This document shows positions 27,542-34,792 of a stretch of 64,000 nt of DNA, piece after piece. Under the pieces are notes generated by a model. The model saw only the letters and a program-made list of their open reading frames with translations. It was not told the origin of the DNA and did no database searches. Location of the stretch: NCBI GenBank assembly GCA_029202385.1, contig CP119314.1, positions 932,501 to 996,500 on the forward strand, written 5' to 3'. Position 1 is the stretch's first letter. Every line of letters starts with the position of its first letter. Both the position numbers and the translations under genes were made by a program. The stretch comes from Candidatus Sphingomonas phytovorans (lineage in GTDB: Bacteria; Pseudomonadota; Alphaproteobacteria; Sphingomonadales; Sphingomonadaceae).

Positions 27542-28714
27542 GTGGGAGGCGCCTTCGGCAGCTCACTAGCGCCGGGAACTGCGTTTTCTCGCTACTCATT
27601 TCTGGGATCTGGCGCTGGTGACATGGGTGCCGCTGCTGCTGATGGCGGTGGTGGCGGTCCAGCTTTCCTCGGGGGTGATGCGCGGCCTGCCGATCGTGGT
27701 GGTCGATGAGGACGGCACGGCCGTCTCGCGCGAGTTGACGCGGCGGCTGGACGCCGCGCCAGGGCTTCGCGTCGCGCGCGCCCGGCCGGCAGACATGCGT
27801 GCGGCCGAGCGCATTGGTGCGATCGCAACCGCGCTTATGCCGTGGTGCTGATCCCGGCGAATACCGAACGGGCGGTGTTGCGCGGTACGACCGGCAGCGT
27901 CACCACCTTCTACAATGCCAGCTACTCCACCCCCTCGGGCGCGGCGCTGCGCGAGGTGGGCAATGTCGTGCAGGGCTATGCCGCGACGCTCGCCGCCACA
28001 CAGACCGCCGCGACCGTCGGCCCGGGCAAGGTACGCCGTCCGCCGGTCGCCGCGCAAAGCGCCGTGCTGTTCAACCCGCAGGGCAGCTACGAACTGCAAC
28101 TCGTTGCGCTGATCCATCCCGCGTTGCTCCATCTCATCTTCATGGTCGCAGTGGCCAGCGCGCTGGGCCGCGAACTGCGGGACGGCACGATCGGCGCATG
28201 GATCGGCGGCGATACGCCGGTACGGGCGACTGCCGCCGTCGCGGGAAAACTTGCGCCCTATCTCGCGATCTTCACGGGCTGGGGGCTGCTGGCGATCGGC
28301 TATCTCGCCGCGCTGCGCGGCTGGCCGGTCGCGGGGAGCGTTGCGCTGCTGCTCGCCGGCTATGTCGCGATGTACCTCGCCTATATCGGCGTGACCCTGC
28401 TGATCGTCGGGCTGACGCTGACGATGAGCAAGGCGCTCTCGGTCGCGGGACTTTACGCCGGTGCCTCCTTCGCTTTCGCCGGCGCGATCTTCCCGGTCGA
28501 ATCGGCGTCCGCCTTCGCGCGATTGTGGAGCGCGCTGCTGCCCTATTCGGCCTTCGCCAAGCTGCTGGCCGAACAATGGATCATGGGCGCGCCAGTCGGC
28601 CAGTCGCTGTGGCAGGCGCTGGCGATGCTCGCCTTCCTGCTGGTCGGCGGCTGCGTGGGTCTGCCACGGTATCTGGCGGCTGCGCGACGGTCGGAAACAT
28701 GGGGCCGGCGATGA
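27542..28714 (+). pseudogene. ABC-2-type permease (first), two frameshifts near the 5' end
   Basis: A GTG at 27542 begins the likely product. An extra base at about 27572 moves the frame so that 'RRELRFLATHFWDLALVTWVPLLLMAVVAVQLSSG' reads from the next frame, and another shift at about 27815 leads into 'DRNRAYAVVLIPANTERAVL', which then stays open to the stop at 28712-28714. From 27842 onward the protein is intact, with six or so membrane helices and the ABC2_membrane_3 layout (first helix, large extracytoplasmic domain, then a helix bundle). The stop overlaps the next permease by 4 bp. Restoring two bases would give about 390 residues. Confidence 0.75.
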
Positions 28715-29823
28715 TCGCCCGCGCCTTCCTCGCCACGTTCCGCGCGATCTTCGCCGATCAATCCGCCCTCATGTTGTTGATCGGATCGTGCATCGTCTAC
28801 GCCTTCTTCTATCCGTCGGCCTATTCCGGCGAGGTGCCGGTCAGGATGCCGGTGGCGGTGGTCGACATGGACCATAGCGGCACCAGCCGCTCGCTGGAGA
28901 ATCGCCTCGGCGCGGTGCAACAGGCGGAGATTGTCTCGCGCCCTCCTTCGCCTGCCGCAGCGCTGCGCCAGCTCCGGGAGCGACAGGTCAGCGCCATCGT
29001 CGTGATCCCGGAGGGGTTCGAGCGGCGCATCCTTTCGGGAGGTCAGGGGGTAGTCGCACTCTATGGCAACGGCGCCTATCTCCTGCGCACCTCGACCGCA
29101 TTGGCCGGCGTCGGAGCGGTCCTCGGCGCGGTGGGACGCGAGGCGGCTGCCGATCAGGCGATGGCGCAGGGGGCGCCCGCGCCGGCCCCGCTTGCGATGA
29201 TCCAGCGTCCGCTGTTCAACACCCGGGAAGGCTATGGCAGCACGATCTTCCCCGGCGTCGCTTTTCTGATCATCCAGCAAACCTTGCTCATCGGCCTCGC
29301 CATGCTCGCCGCAACGATGCGCGAGCAGCAAGGCACGCCCAGTCTCGATCCGCGCAGCCTGTTCGGCATCGCACTTGCCTTCTTCGTCATCGGCTGCGCG
29401 AACATCGCGTGGTTCACTGGCTTCGTCTTCTGGTTCCAGGATTATCCACGCGCGCAGGCTGATCCGATAGCATTGATCGTCTCCGCCACACTGTTCGTGG
29501 CGGCAACCGTGGCGGGAGCATTGGCGCTCGGCAGCTTCTTCCGCACGCGCGAGCGGCCGATCCAGCTCTGGATCGTCACGTCCGTCCCGATCTTCTTTCT
29601 TTCCGGCCTGTCATGGCCGATGGAAGCGACACCGCAGTGGCTGACGCTCATTGCCCGCCTGCTGCCGACGACACCGGGCATTCGCCTGATGGTCGGCATC
29701 AACCAGATGGGTGCGACTCTGGATGAGCAACGCGGCGAACTGGTCAATCTCGCACTGCTGATACTTCTCTACGGCGGCATCTCTGTTCTACGGTACCGAA
29801 GGACGGGAGCGCGGCAGATTTGA
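28711..29823 (+). CDS. ABC-2-type transport permease (second), intact
   Basis: 370 residues beginning at the ATG 28711 (ATGA overlap with the first permease). A membrane helix at about 15-35 precedes an extracytoplasmic domain ('VRMPVAVVDMDHSGTSRSLENRLGAVQQAEIV', 'LRERQVSAIVVIPEGFERRIL'), followed by five helices from about 185 on ending 'NLALLILLYGGISVLRYRR'. This is the ABC2_membrane_3 architecture found in YhhJ/YbhR-type exporters, which work with a HlyD adaptor and an ATPase. No ATPase gene is adjacent. It is the only member of this operon without frameshifts. Confidence 0.87.
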   Translation: MIARAFLATFRAIFADQSALMLLIGSCIVYAFFYPSAYSGEVPVRMPVAVVDMDHSGTSRSLENRLGAVQQAEIVSRPPSPAAALRQLRERQVSAIVVIPEGFERRILSGGQGVVALYGNGAYLLRTSTALAGVGAVLGAVGREAAADQAMAQGAPAPAPLAMIQRPLFNTREGYGSTIFPGVAFLIIQQTLLIGLAMLAATMREQQGTPSLDPRSLFGIALAFFVIGCANIAWFTGFVFWFQDYPRAQADPIALIVSATLFVAATVAGALALGSFFRTRERPIQLWIVTSVPIFFLSGLSWPMEATPQWLTLIARLLPTTPGIRLMVGINQMGATLDEQRGELVNLALLILLYGGISVLRYRRTGARQI

Positions 29824-29898
29824 GGGCGCGAGTTTGACAGCGCGAGCGCCTCCCGCCGGGCGTGTATATGGTCCTGGCGACATCGCTCTCCTTGCCGT

Positions 29899-32085
29899 TC
29901 AAAGCTTCCATCCCAGCTCGATGCCGACCTGCCGGGATCGTCCGACCGGCGCGTACCAGTTGCCATCGTTGCCGAAGGCGAGGTTACGGAAGGCGAGGCC
30001 GGTGGCGCGGCGGACATCAGTGAGATTGTCGACGAAGAGGCGCGCCGCCCAATGATCCTTCTCGTAACCGGCTTGCAGGCCGATCGTCTGCGTTGCCGGC
30101 TGCACCGCCTGGCCCAGGCTCTCGAGCGACTCCTTGCCGGTCAATGACAGTTCGGCGCGCGCGAAGAGGCCATTCCGGGTCTGGTAGCGCGCGGCGAGAT
30201 AGCCGTCATAGGCTGGCACCAGCTTGACCCGCCGTCCGCGGACGTTGGTCGTCGCGTCCACCTGAAGATTGCGATAGCGCGCATCGGTATAGCCCATATT
30301 GGCGGTCAGCGTCAGGCCGCGCACCGGCTCGGCGGAGGCCTCGAGCTCGAAGCCCTTGCTCTCGATCGACGCGTTCGAGCCGATATAGTCGGACGAGATG
30401 ATCCGCCCGGACGGGTCGGTCGCGACCTGGATTTCCTGCCAGTTGCTGGCACGGATGAAGAAACCCGCGGCGGCCAGCCGTATCCGACCATCGGCGGAGC
30501 GCCATTTGAAGCCGCCTTCGTGGCTCCACATCGTTTCCGACCGGAATCGTAGCACGTCGTTGGGCAGATCGGCCTGAGCCGCGGTCAGGTTGAAGCCGCC
30601 CGGTATATAGCCCTTCGCACTGCTGGCGTAGAGACTGAGCTGCGGCGACGCCTTGTAGCGGATCGAGAAGCGCGGCAGCACCGCGTGGAAATCCCCGGCA
30701 AGTGAAGCATCGCGATAGAGGAACAGGTTGCCGCCGCCGAGATCGATCTGCCCGGCATTCTGCTGTGCTGCCCGATGCGCGGAATCGTAGCGGATGCCCG
30801 TGCCCAGGGTCAGCTTGGGCAGGAAGACCGGGGACCAGTTGGCCGAGGCGAACACGCCCCAGTCGCGCGAATGGGCGAATTGGAAGGGCGCGGGCTTGTA
30901 GGAATCGACCGTGCCCGGCCCGACGAACGTGGTCTGGAAACGGTCGGAATCCTCGCGATAATGCGTGATGCCGATGATATAGTTGAATGGCTTGCCGGCC
31001 GGTGATGCGAAGCGCACCTCTGCATTCCAGAAATTACGGTTCTTGTAGTCCTGGCCGGCGGCGGTGGGCAGAGCGGTGAAGTCGAAATCGAGGCCCTTCG
31101 CATTGCTGCGATATTGGCGGTAGGACAGCGCCACGTCGATCTTGCCATAACCGGGATCATAGCTCGCGCTGAGCCCGCTCACGATCTCGCGCTGCACGGT
31201 GCGCTTGGGCGCGTCGTTGATATAGCTGTACCGGCCGATTCGCCGTCCGCCATTATACGCATCGGCATAGGTGCGATTGTAGAGATCGACGTCGAGCGGC
31301 ACATATTCCTGGTCGAAGATGCCGGGCGCGAGCTTGGACAGGATATAGGCGGTGCCATTGACGGTCAGCCGGTCGGTCGGCTGCCAGCGCAGCCGGCCCT
31401 GCAGGAACAGCTCGCGCAGGCTGCCCCGGGGTTGGCCGGGCTGAAGATTGCGCAGGAAGCTGTCGGCCTGTCCCGCTTTGAAGGCGATGGAGCCGGCCAG
31501 CCGGTCGCCGGCCAGCGGCCCCCCCACGAACCCGTCCACCGTGCCGCCCATGCCATGCCCGAAGGCGGTGCCGGTCGCGCGCGCTTCAGCCACCAGATGG
31601 TCGGTGGGCGCACGCGTATTGATGACGATCAGGCCGGATTCGCTGTTGGCGCCGTACAGGGTCGCCTGCGGACCGCGCAGCACCTCGACCGATTCCACCT
31701 GATTGAGCACCGCGTTCGACAGCTCGCGGAACGGGATGCCGTCGATATAGACCGCCGCGCGATTGACGATGAACGGATTGGATTCGATGCCGCGGATCGA
31801 GATGAAGGTGCTGCCAAGCTGCCCGCTTTCATTGAACTGCACATTGGGCACCACGGCGTCGAGCTGCCGCACGTCGCGGATGCGCGCCTCATCCAGTGCC
31901 TTTCGGTCGAGCACCGTCACCGACATGTCGGCATCCTGAAGCCGGGTGTCACGGCGTGTGCCGGTGACGATGATGTCGCTGGGGGGACTGACGGCGGGCG
32001 TGCTGACATCCTGGGCGAAAGCAGGGCGAGCGAGCGTGCAAGCGATGAGAAGGGCGGAACTCGAATAAAGACGTTGGCGTTGCAT
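29899..32085 (-). CDS. TonB-dependent outer-membrane receptor, probably siderophore type
   Basis: 728 residues. Signal peptide (ending 'ARPAFAQ'), a TonB-box-like 'SDIIVTGTRRD', plug motifs 'VEVLRGPQATLYGANSESGLIVINTRAPT', and a long barrel closing with 'RLFVDNLTDVRRATGLAF' and 'IELGWKL'. The plug Gly-Ala-Asn-Ser-Glu is slightly unusual (GANSESG instead of the common GANAxGG). The gene is divergent from an AraC gene, and a good Fur-box match lies between them, so an iron-siderophore substrate under Fur and AraC control is likely. Convergent with the ABC permease gene (75-bp gap). Confidence 0.92.
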   Translation of the reverse strand: MQRQRLYSSSALLIACTLARPAFAQDVSTPAVSPPSDIIVTGTRRDTRLQDADMSVTVLDRKALDEARIRDVRQLDAVVPNVQFNESGQLGSTFISIRGIESNPFIVNRAAVYIDGIPFRELSNAVLNQVESVEVLRGPQATLYGANSESGLIVINTRAPTDHLVAEARATGTAFGHGMGGTVDGFVGGPLAGDRLAGSIAFKAGQADSFLRNLQPGQPRGSLRELFLQGRLRWQPTDRLTVNGTAYILSKLAPGIFDQEYVPLDVDLYNRTYADAYNGGRRIGRYSYINDAPKRTVQREIVSGLSASYDPGYGKIDVALSYRQYRSNAKGLDFDFTALPTAAGQDYKNRNFWNAEVRFASPAGKPFNYIIGITHYREDSDRFQTTFVGPGTVDSYKPAPFQFAHSRDWGVFASANWSPVFLPKLTLGTGIRYDSAHRAAQQNAGQIDLGGGNLFLYRDASLAGDFHAVLPRFSIRYKASPQLSLYASSAKGYIPGGFNLTAAQADLPNDVLRFRSETMWSHEGGFKWRSADGRIRLAAAGFFIRASNWQEIQVATDPSGRIISSDYIGSNASIESKGFELEASAEPVRGLTLTANMGYTDARYRNLQVDATTNVRGRRVKLVPAYDGYLAARYQTRNGLFARAELSLTGKESLESLGQAVQPATQTIGLQAGYEKDHWAARLFVDNLTDVRRATGLAFRNLAFGNDGNWYAPVGRSRQVGIELGWKL

Positions 32086-32106
32086 GGTTCCCCGAACGGC
32101 GATTGT

Positions 32107-32121
32107 TGAGAATGATTCTTA
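32107..32121. promoter_or_regulatory. Fur box candidate
   Basis: TGAGAAT-G-ATTCTTA matches the 7-1-7 Fur consensus TGATAAT-G-ATTATCA at 12 of 15 positions and has the perfect core palindrome AGAATGATTCT. It sits between the divergent receptor (start 32085) and AraC (start 32136) genes, and just upstream of a TATAAT at 32125-32130. Confidence 0.6.
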
Positions 32122-32124
32122 TGG

Positions 32125-32130
32125 TATAAT
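32125..32130 (+). promoter_or_regulatory. possible -10 element of the AraC gene
   Basis: A perfect TATAAT lies 5 bp before the annotated ATG at 32136. If used, transcription would begin at about the start codon, giving a leaderless mRNA or implying a downstream start. The -35 side (around 32103) is only TTGTTG-like. Confidence 0.35.
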
Positions 32131-32135
32131 GTCTC

Positions 32136-33032
32136 ATGATTGATTCACCGCTCCGATCCGGGATAAATTGCTCCGATCCGGGATTTAAGGGCAGGATCGC
32201 TGCCGATCGCGCCGGAATCGAGGCCCACGCGGCGGCGGATGGGGATGTGCATCGCCTGCCGGATGGTGCGGGCCTGCTGGTGCGGGCGCATTATCCAGCG
32301 TTCGAAGGACCGATCGCCAATGGTCCGCATTTGCGGATCGGCCTGTGCCTGGGCGGCCACACGCGATTGGTGCAGCGGGTAGGGGGCGCCCGGCTCGAAG
32401 GCGTATGGCGGCCTGGCACGTTGACGATCACGCCGCCGGATCGTTCAGGCATGGCGGCATGCGATACGGCGCGGATGATTGGCCTGGCGATCGTCCCCGA
32501 TACGGCAATCGTGACACAGCCGATCGATCCCGGTCGCCTGGAGCAGCAGGCATGCCATTTCCACGAAGATCCGTTGCTGGCCTCGGTCCTGACCGCCCTC
32601 CACCACGAGGCCGACATCCACGGCGCTTCCACGGCGTTCTTCGAGCACGGGATCGCGTTGATCCTGCGACGGCTGTTGGAACTGGACACGCCACAGCGAG
32701 CGGGCAGGCGCACGCACCCCCTGTCGCATGCTCGGCTCAACCGTGTCCTTGCCTATGTCGATGCCCGGCTCGGCGACAAGCTGTCGGTCGTAGACCTGGC
32801 GGCTGTCGCCGGCATGGATCCCAGCGGGTTCACCAGAGCATTACGCGCACGGACCGGGCTCGCGCCCTATGCGTGGCTGACCGGTCTGCGCATGGAACGT
32901 GCGGCGCAGCTCATTGTGTCGGGGATGCCGATCACGCAGGTGGCAAGCCATGTTGGTTATTGGAACGCCGGCAAATTTGCCGCGGCGTTTCGTCGTACGC
33001 TCGGCTATTTGCCGTCGGCCGCCGCGGCCTGA
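32136..33032 (+). CDS. AraC-family transcriptional regulator
   Basis: 298 residues with a divergent N-terminal sensor domain (about 30-190) and a C-terminal AraC double HTH: 'LSVVDLAAVAGMDPSGFTRALRARTGLAPYAWLTGLRMERAAQLIVSG' and 'ITQVASHVGYWNAGKFAAAFRRTLGYLP'. It is divergent from a TonB receptor with a Fur box between, as in siderophore systems where AraC proteins sense the ferric siderophore. The first 17 codons contain a 15-bp direct repeat with 20-bp period, suggesting a binding site within the predicted coding start; a GTG at 32247 is an alternative start. The start therefore remains uncertain. Confidence 0.82.
   Translation: MIDSPLRSGINCSDPGFKGRIAADRAGIEAHAAADGDVHRLPDGAGLLVRAHYPAFEGPIANGPHLRIGLCLGGHTRLVQRVGGARLEGVWRPGTLTITPPDRSGMAACDTARMIGLAIVPDTAIVTQPIDPGRLEQQACHFHEDPLLASVLTALHHEADIHGASTAFFEHGIALILRRLLELDTPQRAGRRTHPLSHARLNRVLAYVDARLGDKLSVVDLAAVAGMDPSGFTRALRARTGLAPYAWLTGLRMERAAQLIVSGMPITQVASHVGYWNAGKFAAAFRRTLGYLPSAAAA
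32150..32184 (+). repeat. 15-bp direct repeat, 20-bp period
   Basis: GCTCCGATCCGGGAT occurs exactly at 32150-32164 and 32170-32184. Two helical turns separate the copies, the arrangement bound by AraC-family activators. It overlaps the predicted 5' end of the AraC gene. Confidence 0.65.
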
Positions 33033-33096
33033 TACGCCTCCTATCGTGCATGAGGATGGCATCGCGATGCAGGACCGAATCCCGAGGAAGTCGGTG

Positions 33097-33171
33097 TGGT
33101 GCAGTTGCGGGAATCCAACCCGTGATCTTCGGTGTACGAAATCGCTGCTCTACCAACAGAGCTAATCCGAT
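33097..33171 (-). pseudogene. decayed tRNA-Thr (CGU anticodon) relic
   Basis: Read on the minus strand, 75 nt align with a tRNA: 'TA-GCTC-TGTTGGTA-GAGC' D arm, anticodon loop TTCGTAC (CGT), a T-arm-like ACGGG-TTGGATT-CCCG and a CCA end. Several features are broken. The 5' acceptor strand (ATCGGAT) does not pair with the 3' strand; conserved A14 is T; the anticodon stem has two mismatches; T-loop C56 is G; and one base is missing near the 3' end. It should not be functional. Such remnants often mark integration sites. Confidence 0.55.
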
Positions 33172-33295
33172 AACCGCCCGACAGTCGCAGAAATCGGCGG
33201 ATTTTTTAGAGTATCGAATTTTGATTGCTGATCGGCAAGGCAAATCCGGGCACAAATTGACGGCATGGCTGCATAGCCACGGCGCCACACACAAA

Positions 33296-33322
33296 GAGCG
33301 CCGCCTGATAAGGGCGGCGCTC
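33296..33322 (-). terminator. strong hairpin terminator of the small stress gene
   Basis: GAGCGCCGCC (33296-33305) and GGCGGCGCTC (33313-33322) form a perfect 10-bp stem with a 7-nt loop, 24 bp after the stop of the leftward gene. On that strand it is followed by CTTTGTGT, a weak U-rich tail. Confidence 0.65.
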
Positions 33323-33345
33323 CATTACGAAATGGTAAAACATTG

Positions 33346-33525
33346 TTACTTTGCGCCAGTGCCGGGCTTCGTCGTTTTGGGAGCCTTGCCATCCTCGATG
33401 CGGCCCTCGTTGCGAAGGTCTCGGCCCTCCTGGGCCTTCTTCTTGCTCTCCGGCGATTTGCCGTGCTCGAAGGCTTCCTCCTTCACGAAACCAGCGGCCT
33501 CCTTGATCTTGCCTTCGACGCTCAT
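33346..33525 (-). CDS. small highly charged protein, likely general-stress (CsbD-like)
   Basis: 59 residues starting MSVEGKIKEAAGFVKEEAFE and rich in Lys, Glu and Gly, with no hydrophobic segment; it is probably a soluble, partly disordered protein. The 'GKIKEAAGFVKEE' start resembles CsbD-type stress proteins, though the similarity is short. A strong Shine-Dalgarno (GAGGAG) precedes the ATG. Upstream lies a near-perfect sigma-EcfG promoter, and downstream a strong hairpin, so this is a complete monocistronic unit. A role in the alphaproteobacterial general stress response is inferred from the promoter. Confidence 0.72.
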   Translation of the reverse strand: MSVEGKIKEAAGFVKEEAFEHGKSPESKKKAQEGRDLRNEGRIEDGKAPKTTKPGTGAK

Positions 33526-33566
33526 GATACTCTCCTCAAATCTCAGAGTTGCCCGCCTGGGTCATC

Positions 33567-33591
33567 AACCCGGCGCATCGAAGGTCGTTCC
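33567..33591 (-). promoter_or_regulatory. sigma-EcfG (general stress) promoter
   Basis: On the minus strand GGAAC (33591-33587), 17-bp spacer, then GTT (33569-33567), which fits the EcfG consensus GGAAC-N16/17-GTT. The predicted start of transcription is about 30-35 bp upstream of the small stress gene's ATG. Confidence 0.6.
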
Positions 33592-33681
33592 CAGCGTCGT
33601 GCCTCACCCGTCGATCTATTTCTCAGCTGCGGAAGCTATTGATCTTGTGTGCTTCGCCGCACTTGGCCAACCTGCTGCTTC

Positions 33682-34386
33682 ATGAAGGCGCCTAAACCGC
33701 GACATTGGTTTCTGCTGGCGGTGCTGACTGTCGCCCTGTTTCCCGCCATCTGGTTCATCATGGCCTATGCCGGATTACCGCGGTTGTGGAGCCGCCATGA
33801 GCACAAGCTGATGGCGGACAGGCACCAACTGGTTTCCTACACTTCACAAGATATTCCGGGCGATCCCATAAATCTGAGGATCAGGGGATCGAAATCCGAG
33901 ATCATCTGCGCTTTCTCTCAGGGAGGCTGGACAAGTGCGGATGACGTCACGGTGGGTTCCGGTTTGAAGATCGCGGAAAGCGTCGTGTTCCATCGACCCT
34001 ATCCGCAAGCGCCGGTCAGTCCGCTCTACGTCGCTGATCGGGAGGAAGACCTTGCGTTCGAGCGGGAGGAAGGCAAAAGCGCAGACAAGCGTCACCATGT
34101 CAGGCTGTGGCGCATCGGTGACGAAGATTGGCTGGCTGCGGCAAGCTTCGACCGGGGTGTCGGCCTCAGCCTGTTCACGCTGCAGATTACGCATCGTATC
34201 GGACCTGATGTCGATCGCGAACGTGACATGATCGGCACCCTGCTCCTGAACAACGGCGGAAAGTTTCTGGGCACCGTGGGATCGGGCGTTCGGGGCGGCG
34301 TGTGGCACCGCAACGGCGGTGGGAATCGCTATCGCACTGACGGGGTCGTCAAGGTTTTCGCTGCCGGACAAACCTGCAAGCTATGA
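33682..34386 (+). CDS. LssY_C domain protein with N-terminal membrane anchor
   Basis: 234 residues from the ATG at 33682 (an open frame extends to 33649). One membrane helix (about 9-31, 'FLLAVLTVALFPAIWFIMAY') is followed by a domain with 'GGWTSADDVTVGSGLKIAESVVFHRPYPQAPVSPLYV', 'DLAFEREEGKSADKRHHVRLWRI' and 'TLQITHRIGPDVDRERDMI', the pattern of LssY C-terminal domains. LssY itself fuses this domain to a PAP2-type membrane part in a type I secretion locus; here the domain stands alone. Function of the domain is unknown. No operon partner is evident. Confidence 0.72.
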   Translation: MKAPKPRHWFLLAVLTVALFPAIWFIMAYAGLPRLWSRHEHKLMADRHQLVSYTSQDIPGDPINLRIRGSKSEIICAFSQGGWTSADDVTVGSGLKIAESVVFHRPYPQAPVSPLYVADREEDLAFEREEGKSADKRHHVRLWRIGDEDWLAAASFDRGVGLSLFTLQITHRIGPDVDRERDMIGTLLLNNGGKFLGTVGSGVRGGVWHRNGGGNRYRTDGVVKVFAAGQTCKL

Positions 34387-34792
34387 CATCTGAGCGGATG
34401 ACCGGCAAAGGCTGCTCCAGGTAGGGTAAGGGGCGTTGGGTCCGATCGACTCTGACGATGCGATGATCGGCCTTCTGCAGCGCGATCGCATCCCGCCTGT
34501 CGCCAACAATGGACGGCTCCCGTCATCGCGCGAATGAGAATCAAGCGTTTGATTTCAAACTATAGATTGATCTGGAACGCGTTGTGCCAGCGCCGTTCAG
34601 CAGCAATGACGCGTTCGAGGTTGGCGGTCCAGGCGAACGGTTTCGGGTACCGAGTCCACTCTCCGCGTAAGAAAAGCCGAAGTCGTTGTTTTACAAGTAC
34701 GAAATTTATGCGGCTTGCAATGTTGGAAATGATTTGTTCTCTATATGTTCCAGTTGGCGCGTTGGCCTTTTCTGGAAACCGGAGTTACAATC
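34387..34792. other. 406-bp AT-richer intergenic region with transposase relic
   Basis: Between the LssY_C gene and the giant gene. It holds a minus-strand transposase tail (34560-34655), an inverted repeat AATCAA-GCGT-TTGATT (34539-34554) just beyond that stop, and an AT-rich segment at about 34660-34760 before the giant gene. No full ORF is supported. The drop in GC compared with the flanks suggests an insertion boundary. Confidence 0.5.
34560..34655 (-). mobile_element. IS630-type transposase C-terminal relic
   Basis: The minus strand reads 'PKPFAWTANLERVIAAERRW' and continues eight residues to a TAG at 34560-34562. 'PKPF.WT....I.A...R' is the usual C-terminal signature of IS630/Tc1-like DDE transposases. 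Upstream codons in the same frame do not resemble the family, so only about 30 residues survive. An inverted repeat lies just past the stop. Short length keeps confidence low. Confidence 0.4.

Larger units (their letters stand above)
33033..33345. other. intergenic stretch holding a decayed tRNA and a hairpin
   Basis: Between the AraC stop and the small stress-protein stop there is no protein gene. It contains the tRNA-Thr relic (33097-33171), an AT-richer segment at 33195-33235, and the hairpin at 33296-33322. A small TGGCT-GCAT-AGCCA stem also occurs near 33267. Confidence 0.6.

Noticed and set aside
25430..27850. Programmed frameshifting as the explanation for the efflux-operon shifts
   Set aside because: There are too many shifts in both directions, with no consistent slippery heptamer or following pseudoknot at the sites; error or decay is simpler.
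33097..33171. Functional tRNA-Thr
   Set aside because: The acceptor strands do not pair, one base is missing near the 3' end, and conserved D- and T-loop bases are changed.
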